Source: Chloroflexota bacterium (GTDB lineage Bacteria > Chloroflexota > Anaerolineae > UBA4142 > SHND01). Taken from it: DNA of 59,936 nt. Shown piece by piece: positions 9,137 to 18,198 of the stretch. The DNA is taken from positions 1 to 59,936 of the forward strand of contig JACQWQ010000065.1 of NCBI GenBank assembly GCA_016209205.1, given 5' to 3'. Each line of letters begins with the position of its first letter. The first letter of the stretch is position 1. Made by a program: the position numbers and the translations under genes. The notes beneath the pieces are model-generated. The model was not told the DNA's origin. It did no database searches and was given only the letters and a program-made list of their open reading frames with translations.

Positions 9137-9391
9137 TTAGCGATATGCCTCGCGCCGATGACGAATTCGCGCGACCGTAACCGTGCGCGCCGCATCATCG
9201 ATTCTGTAAATAATCCGCCAGTCACCCACCCGGACACGCCAATAGGGACTGTTCTTGAGTTTCAGACAGCCCGGCGGACGCGGGCTTTGGGGAAATGCTG
9301 CAAGTGCTTCTCGCACGCGCGCTTGATCATGCTTGGGCAATTTCTCGAAATCTTTCCGGGCAGGCGGCAGAATAAGGACCTGATAGTCCAT
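9137..9391 (-). CDS. RelE/ParE-superfamily toxin
   Basis: At 84 residues it shows the RelE/ParE fold pattern: MDYQVLILPPARKDFEKLPK, then a helix, then LKNSPYWRVRVGDWRIIYRI and a final basic strand VARIRHRREAYR. Toxins of this group usually cut mRNA at the ribosome or poison gyrase; the target cannot be read from the sequence. The gene lies four bases after its putative antitoxin, the usual order and spacing of a type II pair. Confidence 0.85.
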   Translation of the reverse strand: MDYQVLILPPARKDFEKLPKHDQARVREALAAFPQSPRPPGCLKLKNSPYWRVRVGDWRIIYRIDDAARTVTVARIRHRREAYR

Positions 9392-9395
9392 CGTT

Positions 9396-9605
9396 TTAAC
9401 GACGTTTAGGCTGGCTTCGGTCCATCTCGGCTAGCAACTGTTCCAGCGGAATTGGAGTTCCGCCTTCGGCTTCGGCCTCTTGCGCCGCCCGAATGTCATC
9501 GCGGATTTCGAGTTCTTCAAGCAATCGCTCATATTCGTCACGGGGCAAGACAACCACTTGTTTGCCGCCAACATCGGTAGTGTACCGAGGATGAAGCTTA
9601 ACCAT
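9396..9605 (-). CDS. Type II antitoxin (Phd/RelB-like)
   Basis: ATG 9605 follows GAAAGGAACACACGC; a longer frame to 9632 lacks a good site. The 69-residue product begins with short strands (KLHPRYTTDVGGKQVVVLPR), then a helix (YERLLEELEIRDDIRAAQEAE) and a negatively charged tail that would wrap the toxin. Partner of the RelE-like gene downstream. Antitoxins of this type normally repress their own promoter; a T-rich stretch at 9640-9656 could hold it, but no clear box was found. Confidence 0.75.
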   Translation of the reverse strand: MVKLHPRYTTDVGGKQVVVLPRDEYERLLEELEIRDDIRAAQEAEAEGGTPIPLEQLLAEMDRSQPKRR

Positions 9606-9668
9606 GCGTGTGTTCCTTTCAATCGAGGTCAACGGATCTATTTTATCACGATCCTTCTTCAGCGGCGG

Positions 9669-10181
9669 TCATGGAGCGAAGCGGACCGCCCGCCCGTCCG
9701 CCGCATGCCGTTGGGCTGTCGTGAACGACCCTTTTGTTTCATCAATCAATCGTTTGATGTAGTTGTAGCATTCGGCGCAAACGACCGTCTGCCGCTTGTC
9801 CGGCTGGATATAGTATGCCCATTCTTCATCGGAGACCATGAAGAAGGCAGGCCACAACGCGCCGCACTTGGAGCAAATCACGGGATAGAGAATAAAAGGG
9901 ATACGACCTTTCGCGTTCAACATGGCTTCCCATTTTTCCGCCTGCTCGTCCGTCAAACCATCCTTGTATATTTCTGGCGGAAGATGCGCCGTCGAAGCAT
10001 CATACTTTTTGATGTCGAATAGGCCGAGCAAGTCGTAGCAGCAATCGCAGCTGATCAGTTGCTGCCCACAAAACGGACAATCTTCCATGTCACATCCCAA
10101 GACATGGAATTCGCCTTCGCGTACACCGCAGTCGCCGCAAACTGCCCTTTCACGATGGCGGTTGTGATTATCTTTGCGCAT
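9669..10181 (-). CDS. Zinc-ribbon-rich protein of unknown function
   Basis: ATG 10181 is preceded by AAAGGGAAACGTC. The 170-residue product has several Cys pairs: CGDCG near residue 15, CDMEDCPFCG near 30-40, CDCCYDLLG near 45, CSKCGALWP near 105 and CAECYNY near 138. These suggest two or three zinc ribbons. A GEFHVLGCDMEDCPFCGQQL-type start is familiar from unnamed proteins in many bacteria, but I know no function. It lies between the coiled-coil gene and the RelBE-like pair. Confidence 0.6.
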   Translation of the reverse strand: MRKDNHNRHRERAVCGDCGVREGEFHVLGCDMEDCPFCGQQLISCDCCYDLLGLFDIKKYDASTAHLPPEIYKDGLTDEQAEKWEAMLNAKGRIPFILYPVICSKCGALWPAFFMVSDEEWAYYIQPDKRQTVVCAECYNYIKRLIDETKGSFTTAQRHAADGRAVRFAP

Positions 10182-10301
10182 GACGTTTCCCTTTCTGCGC
10201 CGTCATTGTATCACGAGCCTACATCGCACCCTTTTCCGGATTCGTCGCAACATTGTTTATCTACTCGCCGATGTTTGCAATGTGCAAAGAGAGAGCACCA
10301 T

Positions 10302-10328
10302 GAGGGAGCACCGTATTCGGGCTCCCTC
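10302..10328 (-). terminator. Hairpin after the coiled-coil gene
   Basis: GAGGGAGC (10302-10309) pairs with GCTCCCTC (10321-10328) over an 11-base loop, 18 bases past the stop of the coiled-coil gene on the minus strand. The T-run is weak, so termination is likely but not certain. Confidence 0.5.
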
Positions 10329-10345
10329 TTGCGGTAGACGAAACT

Positions 10346-12324
10346 TTACGCAGCGTACTCCTCGACGTCGATCACCTCCACGCCTTCTGCTTCGAACCGC
10401 GCTTTGGTTTCCTCCAGATTCTCGAACACCTGCACCGAATAGATATCCGGTCTGGACTCGACCAGGTTCGCTCCAAGCCGTTCGACAATCAGATTCTGTG
10501 CTTGCCCTTCGAGACGATTCAGAATCCGTTCCGCTTCGGTGGACTTGCCGACGTAGATGCGCCACCACACATTGGAGAGATCACTTGCACTCGCTTCCTT
10601 CTCAGCCGCTTCTTCTTCAGCACTCTCGGTTTCCGACTCCTCATCTTCAACGACTTCGACAGCACGCGGATTGCGGCGCTGGCGCTTGGCTTCAAATTTA
10701 CCTTCGCGGCGCGCTCGCTTCTGCGCGCGTTTGCGAGCTTCCTCTTGTTCCTTTTGCTCTGCGATCCGAGCGCGTTCGCGTTCCAATTCGGCTTGCGCTT
10801 CTTCCGCCGCTTTGCGCCATTCCGATTCCTCGGCTTCGATCTCTGCCGCCAACATCGCCCAGCTCTCTCGCGCGCGTTCTTGCCCCCGCCACACCTGGTT
10901 CCAACGGTCCTGGTCTTTTGCGTACTTCGGCTGCTCCCAGAATTCCATCTTGACCTGAGCGTTTTCGCCGATCACACCGGTCGCGACCAAGAACCACGCG
11001 CCTTTTTTATCGCGGCGCGCGAGGGTGAGTTTCCCCAAATCGGCTTTGATCTTGGCCGCGAATTCCGTACCTTCGCGGCGCAGCATGGTCGCCACCGCGC
11101 GTTCCAGTTTCTGCCCGCGCTCGCGCACACCCTCTTTCGCCGCAGCGGTCAATTCTTCCGTTCGCCGACGCAGCGCGGGAATTCGACTCCATTCTTCGGC
11201 GTACTGCCGCTGCAGCTCGCTCACCCGATTCCAACCGCCCGGCTGCGCCGCAGTGGTCTCAACCTTTGCCAGCGCCGTTTCGATATCCTTTTGCCGACGC
11301 GCCGATTTGATTTGACGCTGCAGCGGCTCAATGAGTTCCTTCGCCGCGCCGCCGTCCGCCGCTGCTTTCAAGAATTTCTCTGCCGCGTCAAGTCCTTGCG
11401 CGCGATGGCTTCGCGCGCCGCGGCGAGATTCGCGGGCGTATCCATCTCTAAACGCAGTCGCTTGATGGCGTGCGCGTGTCGTTTCGAGATCGCGTCCATC
11501 TGCGCATCCTTGCCCAACTGCTGTTCGACCTGCGCGACGACATGAGGAAACCGATCCCGGCACACAAGCAATTCGCGCAGCGCGTCGCGCAGCGCGAGAC
11601 ATTCCGGGGCACTGCCGGCACGCAGGTCTCGCGCTCGCCCAGCCCATTCGGCAGCGCCCGTCTTGATCTGGTCTAGCCGCCGCGCGCAATCCTCTCGGGC
11701 GGGCTGCAACGCTTCGATCTGCCCTTTGTAGGGCTTGCACCGCGCGGCGTGTTCGGCGTCGAGCTGCGCGCGAGCGTTCCTGATTTTTCCAAGTTGAATG
11801 TTCAGCGCCAATTCGATATCGCGCTCGAACTGCGCGCGACTCTCTGGAGAAAGAGTTTCCCCTTTGTGCGCCAGTTCGGCAGCTTTGGACGTGACGCTTT
11901 GTTCTTGCCGTTGGAGGTCCGCATAGCGCGGCGCAAACTCGGCATCGATGCCCTGCGCATCGGCATGGATGTGTGCGAGTTTGGCTTCAATCGTTTGTAG
12001 TTCCGCACGCGCGGTTTCCAACTCTTCTCGCGCCGCCACTTCTGCCGCGCTCAACGCTTTCCCCAGCGTGACTTCGGCGTCGATCACGCGCTCGTACGCG
12101 CCTCGCAAATCTTTTTGCTGATATTCTTGCAGCACATTTTGTTCGAGCGACTCGAACGTCAATTCCACCGCTTCCGGCTGTTCGAACAAATCCGCATTCT
12201 CATTCGCCATCGCGCTCATCAGGACAGCGAGATAACGGTCCAGACGGCCATCGGCATCGTGGGCTGGAATCAACAGGGGATAGGAAGTTACGGTGTCTTG
12301 GGTCGGATTGGTTTGCATAAACAT
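10346..12324 (-). pseudogene. Large coiled-coil protein interrupted by a one-base frameshift
   Basis: Two frames on the minus strand belong to one protein. The first (ATG 12324, after GAGGAACCGAAA) encodes about 310 residues, largely helical (SAAEVAAREELETARAELQT). The second continues from near 11,395 to a stop at 10346 with more coiled coil, a Lys/Arg-rich stretch and a folded end with WWRIYVGKSTEAERILNRLE. Around 11390 the reading passes from IARKDL into DAAEKFLKAAADGG if one base is added in CTTGACG. It is either a true frameshift mutation or an assembly error. The full product would be about 658 residues. Function unknown; the layout suggests a DNA- or filament-associated scaffold. Confidence 0.6.
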
Positions 12325-12395
12325 TTTCGGTTCCTCTTTGGACTGCGCATTGCCAACCGGAATGCCGGTTATCGCCGCGCAGATTTTGGAAATGC

Positions 12396-12437
12396 AAAAA
12401 AACGCGCGTGTGGCATTGTTGCCACATGCGCGTTTTT
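12396..12437 (-). terminator. Terminator after the small basic protein gene
   Basis: An inverted repeat of about 18 bp (ACGCGCGTGTGGCA against TGCCACATGCGCGT with one mismatch) with A- and T-runs on both sides. It overlaps the stop of the 82-residue gene, so it is probably its intrinsic terminator. It precedes the coiled-coil gene by about 70 bases. A second small hairpin (AACCGGCATTCCGGTT) lies between at about 12355-12370. Confidence 0.7.
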
Positions 12438-12684
12438 AGTCATCGGTGCGCGTTCCAGAGCCAGGAGTTTCTTTGACGCGCTCAACACCACATGTTAGAA
12501 TGTGGTCAGTTTCAAAACGTTGCCGGGCTCGCTTGCTTGCGCGTCCGGCGTGTTCAAAAAGCAGAGCCGTCAACTCTGCTTTTTGTTGTTCTTGTGGTTG
12601 TGGATTTCCTCCTTTGGCGGTGTCCGACCCGTGGCTGCGAACTTGGTTTTTGCTCGCGTTGCATTGCGGTCGGCGAAGCGCCAA
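12436..12684 (-). CDS. Small basic protein with TTG start, unknown
   Basis: A TTG at 12684 lies six bases after AGGAGG (12691-12696), an ideal distance; the ATG three bases upstream in another frame is too close to the site. The 82-residue product is rich in Arg, Lys, Gln and Thr (ASKNQVRSHGSDTAKGGN; GRASKRARQRFETDHIL) and may bind nucleic acid. No family recognised. Hairpin 12555-12585 lies inside the coding region. The start choice is firm, the gene itself less so. Confidence 0.4.
   Translation of the reverse strand: MALRRPQCNASKNQVRSHGSDTAKGGNPQPQEQQKAELTALLFEHAGRASKRARQRFETDHILTCGVERVKETPGSGTRTDD
12555..12585. other. 11-bp hairpin inside the small basic gene
   Basis: AAAAAGCAGAG (12556-12566) pairs with CTCTGCTTTTT (12574-12584) across seven bases and ends in a T-run in both directions. 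One of four similar hairpins spaced about 150 bases apart between 12396 and 12927. Confidence 0.6.
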
Positions 12685-12699
12685 TCATTTCCTCCTGAA

Positions 12700-12743
12700 A
12701 TGAGAAAAGGACGCATCGAATTTGTGATGCGTCCTTTTCTCAT
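12700..12743 (-). terminator. 18-bp leader hairpin before the small basic gene
   Basis: Arms 12700-12717 (ATGAGAAAAGGACGCATC) and 12726-12743 pair perfectly. On the minus strand the 3' arm ends three bases before AGGAGG (12691-12696). Same architecture as hairpins 5017, 5515 and 9052. Confidence 0.75.
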
Positions 12744-12885
12744 GAATTTCCTTTATGTGTGCTCGCGCCATCTGGTGCAGCGGCACCTTTTTGCACGTCG
12801 TCTATCGAGAGTGCGTGTGTGTCAACTCTATTTGAGTGTTGCGAAATTTGATGGGGACGCTGGCAAAGAGTGAAATTCCCCGAAA

Positions 12886-12927
12886 ACGGAAAAAGGATAC
12901 ATCCCGATGGACGTATCCTTTTTCCGT
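12886..12927. terminator. Hairpin with A/T runs
   Basis: ACGGAAAAAGGATAC (12886-12900) pairs with GTATCCTTTTTCCGT (12913-12927). It stands alone, about 100 bases past the phosphotransferase stop (13025), and could end that transcript. No gene is recognised in 12744-13024. Confidence 0.6.
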
Positions 12928-13024
12928 ACTAACCGCATCGATGCTGCATTGGCGTGAATCTCCTGCGCCAACGCGATCTGGCTATCGCCAAATCAACCGG
13001 TGAAACTCCGCATCCCAAGCCCAT

Positions 13025-13846
13025 TCAACCGCCTGCACGATAGTCAGCAAGGGCTTCATGAATTGCGCGTTTGGCGATTCCGGCAAGGACAGGGTTGGTG
13101 CTCTGATAGTAAGGGAGCGCAATCAGCCCGACGGACAACGCCCAGCCGCGACCTCGCGTCCAAGTCGCGTCATCAACCTGTAGCGCGGCGCGAAAGACAT
13201 CCCGCGTTTCGGCAGAAAGGAACATCCATGCCGCCATCACATCGCAAGCCGGGTCGCCCACGCCCAGACATCCGAAATCAATGACCGCGCTGAGCCGTCC
13301 GTCTACCGCCAACAAATTTTCTGATTGCAAGTCTCCATGAATCCAGACGGGCGCTCCGTGCCAAGCGGGTGCCTCGATGGCAGATTCCCACACGGCGGTC
13401 ACTGCATCGGTATCGACCGTGCTATGCAGGGTTGCGATGGCGGCGCGTGTGCGCGTGTCTCGCCTTGCCAGCGGCTCGCCGCGAGAGGAGTTGTGCGGTC
13501 CGGGAGGCGGCCCGCCTGTAGCGTCGATCTGCTGCAGGGCGGCTACGAATTGCGCCAGATCAGTCGCCGCTTGGCGCGGATTGGCGATGCGCTCGATGGT
13601 CGCGTTCTCACCTTCGAGCCACCGATAGACCGACCAATGCCAAGGGTAGCCCTCGCCGGGTTCGCCTTTCGCGAGCGGAACAGGGATAGCAAGCGGCAAG
13701 AACGGGGCAAGTCTCGGCAGCCACTGTTGTTCTTTCTCCACCTGCTCGACCGCCCAATGGATGCGTGGTAGCCGCACGACCATAGCCTGCCCTGAGAGTA
13801 ATCGGACCACCAGCGATACGTCAGTGTCTACCTCGTCGACATGCAT
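13025..13846 (-). CDS. Aminoglycoside-phosphotransferase-family kinase with an N-lobe deletion
   Basis: The C-terminal two thirds match the APH/choline-kinase group: WIHGDLQSENLLAVDG (catalytic Brenner motif), AVIDFGCLGVGDPACD (metal-binding DFG-like) and the family tail WTRGRGWALSVGLIALPYYQ. Family members typically continue after RLLSGQ with about 27 residues that form the glycine-rich nucleotide loop before MVVRLPRIHWAVEQVEKEQ. Here RLLSGQ joins AMVVRLPR directly, so that loop is missing in frame. Either the enzyme tolerates it or the gene is inactive. The start is ATG 13846 (MHVDEVD). Substrate unknown. Confidence 0.75.
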   Translation of the reverse strand: MHVDEVDTDVSLVVRLLSGQAMVVRLPRIHWAVEQVEKEQQWLPRLAPFLPLAIPVPLAKGEPGEGYPWHWSVYRWLEGENATIERIANPRQAATDLAQFVAALQQIDATGGPPPGPHNSSRGEPLARRDTRTRAAIATLHSTVDTDAVTAVWESAIEAPAWHGAPVWIHGDLQSENLLAVDGRLSAVIDFGCLGVGDPACDVMAAWMFLSAETRDVFRAALQVDDATWTRGRGWALSVGLIALPYYQSTNPVLAGIAKRAIHEALADYRAGG

Positions 13847-14014
13847 CTTGCCAGCGGACATGTACACCTCACACTTTGATACTATTGCCCAACGTATTGC
13901 GTCACGCTGCAGCTTACTTTACCGCAAGAACAAACGCATCGAAGCCGCGCTGGTTTAGATGCGATCTTTTCTCATGCTATGGATGCAGGCGCGATATCGG
14001 CTAGCGTGTGCTCG

Positions 14015-14038
14015 TTTATGGCACCGCGGTGCCATAAA
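14015..14038. repeat. 24-bp perfect palindrome
   Basis: TTTATGGCACCG is followed at once by its exact reverse complement. No spacer is present. It could be an operator or a dispersed palindromic repeat; no gene depends clearly on it. Confidence 0.7.
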
Positions 14039-14538
14039 TTTTGGGCAGACGATATTGGTTTCAATAAAAATTACAAGGGAATGGCGGATAGAACTTGCGT
14101 TCTTTTCGAGAAACGCCAACCACACCCGAAAGAACTTGCTCTCGCGTGCGCTGAGGACTTGCTGTGAGGTTGTTTTTCTTCCGCTTATTTTGAACGACTA
14201 CGCCTTGGGAAACGACACCGCCGCGCAATCCATCGTCGTCGGAAGAGTGCGACGCGCCTCTTTATAGCATGTAGAGGAAACTAAATTTATTTTAAGTGTG
14301 CGTAGGATACCAAAGACCAATAGCAGTGTCAATAACTTTTGATGTGAGTTTTGAAAAATTCGATCGGACGGTTTATGGGCGATTGGAGATGGTGAGATAA
14401 CAACTTTCTCGCCGAAGACTGGGAGGCTCGATTCGCCCAGAGTGAATTCGATGCGATAAGGTGTTTCCTCCTCGACTGGCTCCACCAATCCTCTGCATTG
14501 TTGAGCGTGACCTGAAGATATCCAACACGCAGAATCTG

Positions 14539-14646
14539 CTAGCAGTTTGTCGGAGAGCCCGAATTTCAGTTAGAAATCGCACCTTCCCAAATCTCGAAAT
14601 CGCTGAAAACAAGGGCTTTGCCATTTCCTCTCCGACAGACTGCTAG
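14539..14646. mobile_element. MITE-like element with 19-bp terminal inverted repeats
   Basis: CTAGCAGTTTGTCGGAGAG at 14539-14557 is repeated in inverted form at 14628-14646 with one mismatch, enclosing about 70 bases with no gene. The size and perfect ends suggest a non-autonomous insertion-sequence derivative. No clear target-site duplication was found. Confidence 0.5.
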
Positions 14647-15179
14647 AAGAGATAAGATAAGAGGAGAACGATATTAGGAATTATTCGTTCGCGTGGAAGA
14701 GTATTGCCCAACCGGTAGTGAGACAGATTGGCAAAGAGGAATCACAGAGAGAAAGATAAGGACATTAATAGCCAGATATTCCGAATCGAACGAAGTGAGG
14801 GAGAAACGATGCATGAGGATGAAGAATAAATCATCGAATCAAAATTAGGGAGGATGAGCAAATGGTAGAGTTGCTGTAGAGCAAGTTGACCGGCAGCAGG
14901 TCAACAAAGGAGACGAGCATGGATTGAACTCTGGGAACAACAGGACTGAAGATTCAAACCAAAGCAATCAAGCCAAATGAGGTTGACTGGAATACTACGT
15001 CGAATAGAGGGGGGGGTCTGGCGGTTCTCTACATAAAGGTACATATATATGGTCGCAGATGTTTTCGACGAATCATATTTATTTTACGGGCTGTTTCCCT
15101 TGTAGCGGTGAATTTTGATGTGAATCGACTTGAAGAATCGATGTGAATCGACTTGAATCGGAGAAATGAGGGTTAGACC

Positions 15180-15270
15180 AGTCATTGACTGATTCCGTTT
15201 TGGCGGTCGAACGTGTTGCTGTGAGCGCGCATCGAGTTGCGAAAACGGAATCAGTCAATGACTGATTCCG
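15180..15270. repeat. Inverted and palindromic ATCAGTCAATGACTGAT repeats
   Basis: GTCATTGACTGATTCCGTTTT occurs near 15180-15200 and, inverted, at 15241-15261, where a second half makes a hairpin (CGGAATCAGT, five-base loop, ACTGATTCCG). Related copies lie at 16831-16865 and 16877-16890. The copies flank the broken transposase and probably belong to its ends or to a repeat it carried. Confidence 0.65.
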
Positions 15271-15344
15271 CTGTCGGTCATAGATTCTCCTTCGCATAAA
15301 ATGGAATTTGGACAGTTCCAATTTTCTGCACAAGGAGCAAACCC

Positions 15345-16803
15345 ATGACCGACCCCTCTATGCTAATCCAACTCGCTTTGTGGACCGATGCCGAATTTCC
15401 GCCGAAAACAAGCACAAAAACGCGCACTTTGCACACCTTTTGGGACGAGCCCGCGCGTTTGCCCGCGTGCGTCACGACTTGTCCCACCGTGATGCGTTGT
15501 CGCGCGCTGCTGGGACCACTCGCGTGGGACGCATTCCCCGAACGCAACCTCACACGCGACTACGGACAAGTTGCGATTCCTTACGCCACGCGCGCGGCCG
15601 CCGAATTAGTGCGTCTCAATGAGGGTCTACATTCCATGTCGCAACTGCGCACCTTCTTGCTTGAGCATCCCGGTTTCATATGGCTGCTCGGTTTTCCTTT
15701 GCACCCCGCACCGCGCGACCCGCACGGTTTCAATGCACCTGCCAGTTTGCCCACCGCACGCCATTTCGCACCTCTCTTACCACTACTACGAGACTTTCAA
15801 AAAATGATGAACGTTGGTCTGCTTCTACGAACGTATTCCGAACTTTGTTCAGCAAATTGGTGGTTTTCCTGAACGATAGTCATCTTCCGTGTCCTGCGAA
15901 GTCTCGTAGTAACGCGAAGTCCGCTTTGACAAGACCAAACCACCGCGCGGCGATCCCGATTGCAAACTCGGTTGCAAACGCCAGCGCAACCAAAAGCCGC
16001 CGGAGACCACTCCCTCACACAAACCCGTGCCTGCCCACAAAACGAGTGTCGGTGAATTTTATTGGGGCTATGGTTCGTCGTTTCGCACTACGAAACAAAT
16101 CGTCGTGACCCAAGTCCCGGGCTATGGCGAGTTCGTCCTCGCGGAACTCACGCAGCCGTTCGATCACGGCGATGTCACGTATTTTTTTCCGCTCTGGCAT
16201 CAAGTCGAACAACGCCTGGGCTACAAACCGCGCTATGGCACGTTCGACGCCGCCTTCGACGCTTGGTATGTTTACGCCTATTTTTACGACGAATCCGCAC
16301 CCACACGCGGTTTTGCCGCCGTCCCGTTTTCCGAAAAAGGCGGTTACAAAGTCACCGCGCGCAAATTCTCGCCCACCGGCTTACCTTGGTGTGCCGCAGG
16401 GTTAGCGATGCCGTTGCGTTGTGCGTTCACCGACCGCACTTCCTGTTTGGTCGAACACGCGCGCGGTCAATATGTCTGCCCGCTCCAGTTTCCGCGCGTC
16501 ACGCGCAAAGCCTGTCCGGTACGCGCGCCGCGCTGGAAGAAAGGCGGCTGCACCGTGAGGATGCCCACCAGCATCGGCGCGCGTTTGCGCTACACGCTCG
16601 ACCGCGACCGCGCAGAATACAAAGACAAGTATCGGCAACGCGCCGCGTGCGAACGCATCAATTCGCAAGCGGTCGCATTAGGCATTGAGCATCCCCATTT
16701 GCGGAATGGCAGCGCCATCGCGAATCAGAACACGCTCATCTACATCTTGATCAACTTGCGTTTCTTGCAACGCTTGCAACAAGGTCAGCGCGACGGAGCA
16801 TAA
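15345..16803 (+). pseudogene. Insertion-sequence transposase (DDE type), frameshifted
   Basis: The N-terminal part (MTDPSMLIQLALWTDAEFPP, to about 15800) and the C-terminal part from 15930 on are in different frames. The middle, FDKTKPPRGDPDCKLGCK, lies in a third stretch. The C-terminal part reads KTSVGEFYWGYGSS, then PGYGEFVLAELTQPFDHGDV, and ends in RAACERINSQAVALGIEHPH then NQNTLIYILINLRFLQRL, typical of an IS1182/ISNCY-like transposase tail. At least two frameshifts make it inactive. Flanked by the CAGTC repeats, it sits exactly where hsdM loses its 5' end. Confidence 0.75.
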
Positions 16804-16830
16804 GTTGGTAAAGAACGCCGGCTAACTTGA

Positions 16831-16865
16831 AAACGGAATCAGTCATTTCACTGATTCCGTTTTTC
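16831..16865. terminator. Hairpin after the transposase, same sequence as the 15.2-kb repeat
   Basis: AAAACGGAATCAGT pairs with ACTGATTCCGTTTT across six bases, followed by a T-run. It can terminate the transposase transcript. Its arms are the same as in repeat 15241-15270, so it also marks the far end of the element. Confidence 0.7.
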
Positions 16866-16954
16866 GTGGTCAACCGCCTACCGCAAACGGAATCAGTCCT
16901 GACTGTTCTAACCCTCTCATCAACGAAACGGAATGGTCGGAACTCGACGTAGAT

Positions 16955-18037
16955 TTGAAAGCGCAAGTGTACGAAGGACTGCTGCAAAAATTCGCGGCGG
17001 AACAAAAAGGCGCGGGACAATACTTTACGCCGCGTGAAGCGATTCGCACGATCGTGCGCTGTGTGCAGCCCGACATTGGCGAGGGTAGAGACGATTTGGC
17101 AAATCGTCTTACGATTCATGACCCCGCGGTAGGCACGGCAGGATTTTTGATCGCGGCGGCGGAATGGAATATCAAAGAACGCAAAACGCCGTTGACGCGC
17201 GAAGAACAGCATTGGTTGAAACGTGGCGCGCTATCCGGCGGCGAAATTGTTTTGGAAACGCGGCGGCTCGCGTTGATGAATTTGTATTTGCACGGGCTGG
17301 AAGGCGAGAGCCACTACGGCGATTCGATTGCGGAAGGCGACACGGGCAAACGCTACAACGTGATTCTCACCAATCCGCCGTTCGGCGCCAAAGGCGCGGG
17401 CGATGTGCCGAACCGCGATGATTTCACCGTCGCCACGTCGAACAAGCAATTGAATTTCATTCAGCACGTGTTGACGATTTTGAAACCGGGCGGACGCGCG
17501 GCGATGGTGTTGCCCGACAATGTTTTGTTCGAGGAACACGCGGGGCGCGACGTGCGCGGCTTACTCATGCAAGATTGTCAACTGCACACGATTTTGCGCT
17601 TGCCCGTCGGCACGTTTACGCCGTATTCGGCGGGCGTGAAAGCGAATGTGTTGTTTTTTCGCAAAGGGCTGCCCACGCAAGACGTGTGGGTGTACGATTT
17701 GCGAACGAACGTGCCAAAGGTGAACAAGGGGCATCCGCTCGACGCGAATTATTTTCAAGATTTTTTGAAATGCTTCGGCGCCCGTCCTACGCCGCGTTCG
17801 CAAGAGCGCCAAGCGAGTGAACGCTTTCGGAAATTTACGCGCGAACAAATTCGCGAGCGCGATGATAATCTTGATTTGTTTTGGCTCAAGGATGAAAGTT
17901 TGGACGATGCAAACGATTTGCCCGAACCCGAAGATTTGGTGAGCGAAGCGGCGACGCAGCTGCAAGTGGCGTTGGATGCATTGAATGAGTTGGCGGCGCA
18001 GTTGGGGAACGGGAAACGTGATGGAGTGATGGAGTGA
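16955..18037 (+). pseudogene. hsdM: Type I restriction-modification methyltransferase subunit, 5'-truncated
   Basis: The sequence covers the N6-adenine methylase core: GAGQYFTPREAI, the SAM-binding HDPAVGTAGFLIAA, the catalytic LTNPPFGAKG (NPPF) and LKPGGRAAMVLPDNVLF. Coding homology starts upstream of the first usable codon, near 16910 (NPLINETEWSELDVDLKAQV), right beside the insertion-sequence repeat. The usual ~130-residue HsdM N-terminal domain is missing, so the insertion probably removed it. The C-terminus looks complete. With HsdS it would have formed the modification enzyme. TTG 16955 could start a shortened product, but it has no good ribosome-binding site. Confidence 0.8.
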
Positions 18038-18095
18038 TGGAGCGCGGGAGTGAACGGGTGAAGGGGTGACGTAGAGACGTTTCGGCGAAACGTCT
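18026..18095. repeat. GATGGAGT microsatellite plus AGACGTTTCG hairpin
   Basis: Short GATGGAGT-type direct repeats run into the hsdM stop and are followed by AGACGTTTCG (18075-18084), one base, then CGAAACGTCT (18086-18095). The same combination, purine-rich tract then GTAGAGACGTTTCG hairpin, recurs at 57557-57686, so it is a dispersed repeat. Confidence 0.7.
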
Positions 18096-18129
18096 GAAGC
18101 GGAGAGAAACCTAGGGAAAGGGCAACAAG

Positions 18130-18158
18130 TTGTCAAGCGCAACGCGGTGTGCTAGACT
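18130..18158 (+). promoter_or_regulatory. Sigma70-type promoter
   Basis: TTGTCA (18130-18135) and TAGACT (18153-18158) are 17 bases apart. The start of the DUF5678-type gene is 34 bases from the -10 box. Confidence 0.6.
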
Positions 18159-18198
18159 CGACGGCAAGTTACGGTTGGAGCGGTGGAGGTGAAAGATA

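Larger units (their letters stand above)
13868..15160. other. 1.3-kb stretch without a convincing gene
   Basis: Composition becomes AT-richer, with no good ribosome-binding site or family match. It holds a 24-bp palindrome, a small inverted-repeat element and, at 15117-15160, two direct copies of GATGTGAATCGACTTGAA. A 62-codon frame at 13979-14167 (MDAGAISASVCSFMAP) was considered but is unsupported. It may be the decayed remains of the genes that once preceded hsdM. Confidence 0.5.

Noticed and set aside
5017..12743. Integron attC sites between same-direction genes
   Set aside because: The hairpins are perfect, differ in sequence, and lack the RYYYAAC/GTTRRRY core; no integrase is present.
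13979..14167. 62-codon plus-strand gene
   Set aside because: No ribosome-binding site or family match; it runs through the 24-bp palindrome and lies in AT-rich decayed sequence.
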